In this document: positions 1 to 4,606 of the stretch, in pieces
Layout of the letters: every line of letters begins with the position of its first letter
Position numbering within the stretch: the stretch's first letter is position 1
Origin: Patescibacteria group bacterium
Lineage (GTDB): Bacteria; Patescibacteriota; Minisyncoccia; UBA9983
Reading direction: 5' to 3'
NCBI GenBank assembly: GCA_018827845.1
Contig: JAHJXC010000034.1
Coordinates: 1 to 7,347 of the forward strand
Length of the DNA: 7,347 nt
The notes under the pieces: generated by a model
The model's database searches: none
Told to the model about the DNA's origin: nothing
What the model saw: the letters and a program-made list of their open reading frames with translations, nothing else
Translations under genes and position numbers: made by a program

Positions 1-99
1 GATAAAGGAATAGCGTGCACGATGGAAGCAAAGCTTTGTCCAGATGGTTCTTATGTTGCGAGAACACTGCCCGATTGCGAGTTTGCAAAATGCCCGTAA
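1..99 (+). CDS. C-terminal end of a secreted Cys-rich protein (partial)
   Basis: An open frame enters from the left edge and ends at TAA 97-99, giving 32 residues. Four cysteines are spaced C-x6-C-x12-C-x4-C (residues 6, 13, 26 and 31 of the fragment), with the run KLCPDGSYVART in the middle and CP at the very end. From memory, very similar CPDGS...C-E-F-x-x-CP tails close many otherwise unrelated secreted or surface proteins in Patescibacteria; I could not check this by search. The paired cysteines suggest two disulfides and an extracytoplasmic location. The main domain and start lie outside the window, so the function of the protein is unknown. It is read in the same direction as the next gene but is separated from it by 144 bp and a hairpin. 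Confidence 0.7.
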   Translation, partial: DKGIACTMEAKLCPDGSYVARTLPDCEFAKCP

Positions 100-158
100 G
101 ATTTATCCTTGAATCCAAACTCTAAAACTTTTCGCAAATTTCAAAATTCCGTTATTTT

Positions 159-204
159 AAAAAGGTCTCAATAAAATGCGATCGCTTGGGAACGGGACCT
201 TTTT
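159..204 (+). terminator. Long-stem hairpin with U-tract, probable terminator (possibly bidirectional)
   Basis: AAAAAGGTCTC (159-169) pairs with GGGACCTTTTT (194-204) over 11 bp with one G-U pair, and the right arm ends in a run of T. It lies 59 bp past the stop of the upstream Cys-rich gene, so it most likely ends that transcript. Read from the other strand the arm is also followed by a T-rich run, so it could work both ways. The 24-nt loop is long for an intrinsic terminator and holds the perfect 8-bp palindrome GCGATCGC (178-185), so another structured element remains possible. Confidence 0.6.
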
Positions 205-207
205 GAT

Positions 208-236
208 TTGATGTTTTTAGTTATTTTGGGTATTAT
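208..236 (+). promoter_or_regulatory. Putative sigma70-type promoter for the surface protein gene
   Basis: TTGATG (208-213, 4/6 to the -35 consensus) and TATTAT (231-236, 5/6 to the -10 consensus) are separated by 17 bp. Transcription would begin near 243, immediately before the ATG at 244, which predicts a leaderless or nearly leaderless mRNA. The promoter sits just past the hairpin at 159-204, so the gene would be transcribed independently of its upstream neighbour. This is a prediction from consensus matching only. Confidence 0.4.
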
Positions 237-243
237 GAAAATA

Positions 244-852
244 ATGAAAGCACAAAAACAATTAGGCCTTGCGCCAATAGAAATAATCCTCATTATTGTA
301 GGAGTTCTAATAATTTGCGGAGGAGGGTATTATCTCTTTACCCAAAAACTAACTCAATCACAACAACCAATTTTTACTCCGCAACCAACAACACAAGACG
401 AAACCGCCAACTGGCAAACTTATCGTAACGAAGAATATGGGTTTGAGATGAAGTATCCGAAATATCTAGTGATTGATTTATCTTATGGACAAGATAATCC
501 TAGATTTCTTAATGAGTCTACGCTTTATTATTCGTTGGTCATTTCTCCATTAACTGGAATGATTATGTTTGAAGGACAAAGTATTCCAGAGATTAATTTA
601 ACTCCAAAGGATTGGATCATTTTTAATCTTCAGCAAAGATGTAAGACATCAGATACAAAAAAGATAGAATGGGAAAATATAAAGATTGAAAGTGGAATAC
701 AAGCCTCTAGTAGTAATGACCAATGCATACGTAAATATCTCCCATGGACTTCTATAAAAAAGAATGACTATCGTTATAGTTTTCAGTTTATCGCAGGATC
801 AGTAGAAGAGTATAACCAAATCCTCTCAACTTTCAAATTTATCCCTCAATAA
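244..852 (+). CDS. Membrane-anchored surface protein with pilin-like N-terminus and YGFEMKYP-type domain
   Basis: A 202-residue protein of unknown function. The chosen start gives a short basic leader (MKAQKQLG) followed by LAPIEIILIIVGVLI. This matches the layout of a type IV pilin/class III signal: Gly8 before the cut, Glu at +5, then one hydrophobic helix (about residues 9-32). Longer in-frame starts at 208 (TTG), 211 and 235 would put hydrophobic residues before the leader, and the putative -10 box at 231-236 favours ATG 244. A Pro/Gln/Thr-rich linker (about 36-55) leads to an exported domain opening with W57, Y60 and YGFEMKYP (65-72), a motif I recognise from many Patescibacteria surface proteins and which resembles the PsbP-like fold. 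Cys133 and Cys161 could form a disulfide. The protein ends in the STFKFIPQ strand usual for this group. It lacks the large C-terminal structure of a major pilin, so it may be a pseudopilin-like or simply anchored protein. The gene is visibly AT-richer than its neighbours. Confidence 0.75.
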   Translation: MKAQKQLGLAPIEIILIIVGVLIICGGGYYLFTQKLTQSQQPIFTPQPTTQDETANWQTYRNEEYGFEMKYPKYLVIDLSYGQDNPRFLNESTLYYSLVISPLTGMIMFEGQSIPEINLTPKDWIIFNLQQRCKTSDTKKIEWENIKIESGIQASSSNDQCIRKYLPWTSIKKNDYRYSFQFIAGSVEEYNQILSTFKFIPQ

Positions 853-875
853 ATTCGGAACAAGTTAATTAATCT

Positions 876-2693
876 CTAAAACTTATAGATGAATATTGAG
901 GTGCCGGCGCGGGCGTATGGCTCTTTTCCTTTGAGCCACCAGTAGGAATCTTCAAATTTTCTCTCAAAACCCGGCGCTGGTTTGGCTTGGGCGCTCATTA
1001 GAGTATTTGCAGAAACCGCCAGCCATTCTATGCCGTAATCTTTAGGTGAACCCCAAGGCGACCACCACATCTGCCCCTTGTCTCCGAAATAATAAGGAAT
1101 ATTTCCTCCACCAAAATAATCAATGCCAATTTTCTCTATATTATTTTTATCAACAAAAGATTTAAGTCTTTTCAAATCCTGGCCCCAGTCATAATTGGAA
1201 TCAGTGGCAATTTTATATCCATTTTTAATTCCTCCGCCAAACTCATTGTAATAAGAAAGATAATTAGGAAACGCGATAATATTCATCAAAAACATCCAGA
1301 GCAAAAGCGCGCTCAGCAGGGAATATTTCTCAAGAGATTTAAGGAAGGTTGAAAAGAAATGTTTGATTTGCTGTCCTAATGTTTCCGGCTCCTCCAGGTC
1401 ATGGGTCTTTGCCCACCTTACTATTTGTCTGGCAACAAGAAAATAGATAAAAGGAAAGGCCGGTAAAATATGCCTTACGCCGATATTTAAATTACTGGTC
1501 ACGGCCTGCGCGAAATAAATAGCGATAAATATCATGCTGGCAAATATAGCGAAATTGTCCCGCATCCATTCCACTGCTGTGCGCAAATTTTTTGATTTTG
1601 ATCTAATGATATTTCTTATGGCAAAAATGATGGCGATTAAGGTCAAAATATGGAAAGCCAGTTGTTCTTTTAATAAATAAAGCAGGGGGAAATACAATGA
1701 AGAGCCTTCTGAAGACACTGTTCCTAAAAAGTAGGCTGTATTGCCTCCGCTAGCGCGCTGGGTTACCATCAGAACTCCCAATAGATATTGTCCAATAGGG
1801 CGCAAAACTGGCTTGTCAGAAAGCCAGACAACGAGATTAACTGCCGGCTTAAAACCAAAAGATGCGAGGGTAATTTCTGTATCTGCCTTCTGCCTTTCAA
1901 CAGGATAATTGAGAACATGAAATTGATAAACAGGCCAAATAATGATAACGCCGATTACGCCGATTAGAATCAATTTGCCGATTATTTTGAATGAACGAGA
2001 AATTATTTTTTTCAGATTGCCGTAATTTTCAAGGATTACCCAAAGAACAGCTAAAAGCAAATAAATTGGAGCAAGGATAACAAGAGAAAATTTCAAAAGC
2101 TGGGCAATGCCAAAAGCAATCCCGGCAATAATAAGATTTTTTCTTGTCTGATTAATCAGGAAATTTATAAAAGTCGCCAGGCCGATAAAGAATCCGAATG
2201 CCGCACCAAGGTCAGTGGTGACATAACGGGAATGAGCAATGAAGGTCGGCGACATGGTATAAAAGAAAAGAGTGAGCAGGCCGACTTTGTTGCCGTATAA
2301 TTTTTTTGTCCACTTAAAAAGAAGCCAGCCAAAAAGCAAGGCCAAAAGCATAATAGGAAAGCGCGCAAAATGGATAATTTTGTCAGCGTCATTGCCGGAT
2401 TCATAGATAAAAATCCTTCCCATATCCCACTGGCCGTTTATATATTCTGTCCAGGCGGGAACATCCACGGGAAAATTAAGGTTAAGAAATAAAAGAGGCA
2501 AGGCAGAGAGATCTTTAATCAAAGGAGGATGTTCAGGATTTAATCTGTAGTCTTGCTTGGCAAGATAGGAATATCCTGAAGGGATGTGCGCCAACTCATC
2601 CATGGTGGCAGAATCATTCCATGCGGAAAAAAACATCAGGATAAACATCCATAACAACAGGCCGCAGGCAAGTATTTTTGTTATCTTATCCAT
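876..2693 (-). CDS. GT-C fold glycosyltransferase, family 39-like (PMT/ArnT type)
   Basis: A 605-residue polytopic membrane protein that probably moves a sugar from a polyprenyl-phosphate carrier to an extracytoplasmic acceptor. An N-terminal membrane helix (about 5-25) is followed by the first outer loop with Asp32-Glu33 and His36, the acidic pair expected at a GT-C catalytic or metal site, and then NPEHPP (52-57). About nine further hydrophobic segments follow, up to about residue 480. Family-like motifs are SSLYFPLLYLLK (331-342), GVRHILPAFPF (405-415) and the C-terminal DSNYDWGQDL (498-507). The C-terminal 120 residues are soluble. The length is ordinary for this group. The start overlaps the end of the upstream glycosyltransferase gene by 13 bp, so translation is probably coupled. 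No good ribosome binding site is visible, only AAAAGAG placed too close to the ATG. The gene ends at TAG, 23 bp from the convergent surface-protein gene. Donor and acceptor cannot be read from sequence; surface glycan or protein glycosylation are both possible. Confidence 0.85.
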   Translation of the reverse strand: MDKITKILACGLLLWMFILMFFSAWNDSATMDELAHIPSGYSYLAKQDYRLNPEHPPLIKDLSALPLLFLNLNFPVDVPAWTEYINGQWDMGRIFIYESGNDADKIIHFARFPIMLLALLFGWLLFKWTKKLYGNKVGLLTLFFYTMSPTFIAHSRYVTTDLGAAFGFFIGLATFINFLINQTRKNLIIAGIAFGIAQLLKFSLVILAPIYLLLAVLWVILENYGNLKKIISRSFKIIGKLILIGVIGVIIIWPVYQFHVLNYPVERQKADTEITLASFGFKPAVNLVVWLSDKPVLRPIGQYLLGVLMVTQRASGGNTAYFLGTVSSEGSSLYFPLLYLLKEQLAFHILTLIAIIFAIRNIIRSKSKNLRTAVEWMRDNFAIFASMIFIAIYFAQAVTSNLNIGVRHILPAFPFIYFLVARQIVRWAKTHDLEEPETLGQQIKHFFSTFLKSLEKYSLLSALLLWMFLMNIIAFPNYLSYYNEFGGGIKNGYKIATDSNYDWGQDLKRLKSFVDKNNIEKIGIDYFGGGNIPYYFGDKGQMWWSPWGSPKDYGIEWLAVSANTLMSAQAKPAPGFERKFEDSYWWLKGKEPYARAGTSIFIYKF

Positions 2694-4171
2694 ACTCTTT
2701 TGGCGTTTTCCGGAACGTTATTTTCTTCCTCTGGAAAAATATAATGGATATTTTTTTCTTTCTGCCATTCTGGCAAAAAAGTTTTTGTTATAAACATCAC
2801 GGTTTGGCTAGGCATAGGAATGCCCCTGACATCAACGCCTCCTGCCTGTATTATAACATATTTAGGAGTGTCTTTTGGAAGAGAGTTTAAATAGCGCGCT
2901 TTTTCAACATCAAGCGAGTTAAAGGCGCCTTGCGTGTTGGAATTATACGCCCATTCAAAAAAATAAAATATAAATGTGTGGATAATTATTACTGTAAAAA
3001 ACACAAAAAGGAGCGCTACTGCTTCTTTTTTAATGCGCAAAAGCTGTTTTACTGATTCAGGATATTTTATAATTTGAAGATTAAGCCATTTGCGGATTTT
3101 TTCTATTAACCAGTCAAGACCGAGAGCGGCAAAAATCATTGCCACAGGCGCAACAATAATTGCGCGAAGAGCGTGAGGAAGGCCTTCATTAGAGATGACA
3201 ACTGGCAAAAGCATTACAACAAACCAAGTAACAAGTAATGAGTAACGCGTAACGCGCCCGCCTGCATCGCTATGCGAAGCATTGCGGGCAGGTAAATTTT
3301 TAATACTGATTATTATGCCGATCAAAAATAAAATTGCCACTGGCCACCATAATTCTGGAGCGCCGGCATAGTTGTGGCGCCAGTTAAAATCGCCTTGCCA
3401 GAAAAACATGCCGATTGTTTTAAGCGTGTTTTTGGCCAGGTCCAGAACAGGATTATCAGAAGAAAAAACAGAGATTTGCGAAGTTCTGCCCAAAAAATCC
3501 TGGGGATTTTGCGCAAAAAATATTAGCAACGGCAAAACAGCAATAAAGGCAGCGATTAAGAAAATTAAAATCGGCTTGAAAGATTTTCTTTTTAGAAAAA
3601 CAAGAAACAGAGGAATTAAAAGAAGGGGAGCAGCGCGGTAGGCAATATAAGAATGAAAACCTAAACCAAAAAGCAATCCTGATAGAATTGAATAAGTAAA
3701 ATTATTTTTTCTTAAGGCAAGAAACAGAAAAAACAAAGACCAAACCAAAAATGCCGGAGCCATTATTGCGCGGAAACCGATTCGGGAAAACATGATATGC
3801 CAAAAACTCGCAGCGAGAAAAAAACTGGCAAAAAGAGCTATGGACTCTTTTTTAAATAATTCTTTGGTGAGAAAATATAAACCTAAGACTGTAAGAATCC
3901 CAAAGAGGGCGCTGACTAATCTCAATGCCCATGGTTCATTGCCAAAAATTTTTAAAGACAGGGCTACTATATTTATATACAATCCTTCACGGCCGTTGTT
4001 TTCAGGATAAAAAACTTTATATTCTCCAGTATGCAGCGCCTCAAGGGCATTGTTGCCGTTCATGGCTTCGTCCGGATAAAGCCCGGGCGGAATAGTGCCG
4101 ATTTGCCATAACCTAAAAAATACAGCTATGGCCAAAATAAGAATCAAAAACCAGACCCTGTATTTATCCAT
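2681..4171 (-). CDS. GT-C fold glycosyltransferase, family 39-like, carrying an in-frame repeat insert
   Basis: A 496-residue polytopic membrane protein, first gene of the minus-strand operon. After one N-terminal helix (about 5-22) the first outer loop carries PPGLYPDEAMNGNNA (28-42) with the acidic pair Asp34-Glu35, then NNGREGLYIN (58-67). Both fit the GT39/RgtA-like glycosyltransferases common in Patescibacteria. A later NWRHNYAGAPEL (263-274) and SNEGLPHALRAI (327-338) also fit. Hydrophobic segments alternate to a last helix near 384-407, followed by a soluble tail of about 90 residues. Residues 294-315, between two membrane segments, are encoded by a palindrome plus four tandem heptamers and look like a repeat inserted without breaking the frame. 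ATG at 4171 lies 7 nt after a TAAAAT box, so the mRNA may be leaderless. Its partner gene overlaps the 3' end. It shares the fold and the DE motif with that partner but is otherwise quite different, so the two likely act on different substrates or successive steps. The exact substrate is unknown. Confidence 0.85.
   Translation of the reverse strand: MDKYRVWFLILILAIAVFFRLWQIGTIPPGLYPDEAMNGNNALEALHTGEYKVFYPENNGREGLYINIVALSLKIFGNEPWALRLVSALFGILTVLGLYFLTKELFKKESIALFASFFLAASFWHIMFSRIGFRAIMAPAFLVWSLFFLFLALRKNNFTYSILSGLLFGLGFHSYIAYRAAPLLLIPLFLVFLKRKSFKPILIFLIAAFIAVLPLLIFFAQNPQDFLGRTSQISVFSSDNPVLDLAKNTLKTIGMFFWQGDFNWRHNYAGAPELWWPVAILFLIGIIISIKNLPARNASHSDAGGRVTRYSLLVTWFVVMLLPVVISNEGLPHALRAIIVAPVAMIFAALGLDWLIEKIRKWLNLQIIKYPESVKQLLRIKKEAVALLFVFFTVIIIHTFIFYFFEWAYNSNTQGAFNSLDVEKARYLNSLPKDTPKYVIIQAGGVDVRGIPMPSQTVMFITKTFLPEWQKEKNIHYIFPEEENNVPENAKRVWIR
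3226..3253 (-). repeat. Four tandem heptamers, RTTACNY on the minus strand
   Basis: On the plus strand the units are AAGTAAC (3226-3232), AAGTAAT (3233-3239), GAGTAAC (3240-3246) and GCGTAAC (3247-3253), all sharing GTAA at positions 3-6. On the coding (minus) strand they read GTTACGC, GTTACTC, ATTACTT and GTTACTT and encode the peptide TRYSLLVT, with Val307 at the left end. A 7-nt unit returns to the same frame every three copies. The minus-strand reading has no stop in any frame, while the plus strand has TAA in every copy. Confidence 0.85.
3256..3289. repeat. Imperfect palindrome (hairpin) inside a glycosyltransferase gene
   Basis: GCCCGC (3256-3261) pairs with GCGGGC (3284-3289), TGC (3263-3265) with GCA (3279-3281), and TCGC (3267-3270) with GCGA (3274-3277) around the loop TAT. 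This makes 13 base pairs interrupted by two small internal loops. It abuts the heptamer array with a 2-bp gap and on the minus strand encodes residues 295-306, rich in Ala, Gly, Ser, Asn and Arg, in the 496-residue glycosyltransferase. It is GC-rich against an AT-rich gene. It resembles REP-like or protein-inserted palindromic elements; no second copy is in the window. Confidence 0.8.
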
Positions 4172-4178
4172 ACTTTAC

Positions 4179-4184
4179 ATTTTA
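4179..4184 (-). promoter_or_regulatory. Putative extended -10 box for the glycosyltransferase operon
   Basis: On the minus strand TGATAAAAT reads as an extended -10 (TGn plus TAAAAT, the hexamer at 4184-4179), 7 nt before the ATG at 4171. A possible -35, TATACA (4206-4201, 4/6), lies 16 bp upstream and overlaps the -10 box of the divergent gene. Transcription would start at or next to the start codon. No Shine-Dalgarno sequence is visible. Confidence 0.4.
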
Positions 4185-4202
4185 TCATAATTAATTTTGT
4201 TG

Positions 4203-4208
4203 TATAAT
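4203..4208 (+). promoter_or_regulatory. Consensus -10 box (TATAAT) for the coiled-coil/ATPase operon
   Basis: A perfect TATAAT lies 6 nt before the ATG at 4215, so the expected transcription start coincides with the start codon and the mRNA would be leaderless. The -35 side is weak: TTTATC at 4181-4186 with a 16-bp spacer, 3/6. No Shine-Dalgarno sequence precedes the ATG. The position overlaps the candidate -35 of the divergent operon, so polymerase binding in the two directions could compete. Confidence 0.5.
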
Positions 4209-4214
4209 ATCTAT

Positions 4215-4604
4215 ATGCAGCCGGAAGGGGAAAATAAAATAGGGTCTGCCGGAGAGGAGATTGAGAGTTTGAGAAAGAGGATTGCTGAACTGGAAACGGT
4301 TTCTCAAAACAAAGAAAGAACAGAAGTCATTAAGGAGGCAATTAAAGAGCATGTGGGGAAAAGCCCTGAGGAATTTTTAGCAGAAGGGAATCGTTTTACT
4401 CAGCAAGAGATTAAACAGCACGCCCAAAAAATAGGGGATACATCTGTTGAAAAACAGCATCAGGAGCAGATTTTGGAATTAATGCAGATTGCCCAAAGCA
4501 AAGGCATCCTTAATGCCGTTTCTGTAATTAAGCGCCTAAATGATCCTTATCTTGAAGACGAATTTCATGGTGCATTAGTAAAATATTTTCAAGCCACATA
4601 TTAA
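4215..4604 (+). CDS. Small coiled-coil protein preceding the ATPase, function unknown
   Basis: A 129-residue soluble, charged protein with no signal peptide or membrane segment. Residues about 13-31 (EEIESLRKRIAELETVSQ) look like a short coiled coil. A helical, Glu/Lys/Gln-rich middle follows (about 34-90), and the C-terminal part ends in LNDPYLEDEFHGALVKYF, which looks like a conserved helical motif. I recall small proteins with similar endings next to the same type of ATPase in other Patescibacteria, but I cannot name a family. The ATG at 4215 is preferred over an upstream in-frame TTG at 4197 because a TATAAT box sits at 4203-4208 and would be inside that longer frame. The stop is 2 bp from the ATPase start, so the two are almost certainly co-transcribed and possibly translationally coupled. 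A role as adaptor or regulator of the ATPase is an inference from position only. Confidence 0.75.
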   Translation: MQPEGENKIGSAGEEIESLRKRIAELETVSQNKERTEVIKEAIKEHVGKSPEEFLAEGNRFTQQEIKQHAQKIGDTSVEKQHQEQILELMQIAQSKGILNAVSVIKRLNDPYLEDEFHGALVKYFQATY

Positions 4605-4606
4605 TA

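Noticed and set aside
178..185. GCGATCGC as a meaningful regulatory site like the cyanobacterial HIP1 octamer
   Set aside because: A single occurrence in the window; one palindromic octamer is not evidence of function.
1948..1965. Tandem 9-mers ACGCCGATT in the 605-residue glycosyltransferase gene
   Set aside because: Only two copies, encoding Ile-Gly-Val repeats in a membrane helix; low-complexity coding explains it.
3372..3641. An 89-codon plus-strand open frame opposite the glycosyltransferase
   Set aside because: Lys/Arg-rich shadow of membrane-helix codons read in reverse; no start signal or family resemblance.
4174..4179. TTTACA as a -35 for the forward TATAAT
   Set aside because: A good hexamer, but the spacer would be 23 bp, too long for a sigma70-type promoter.
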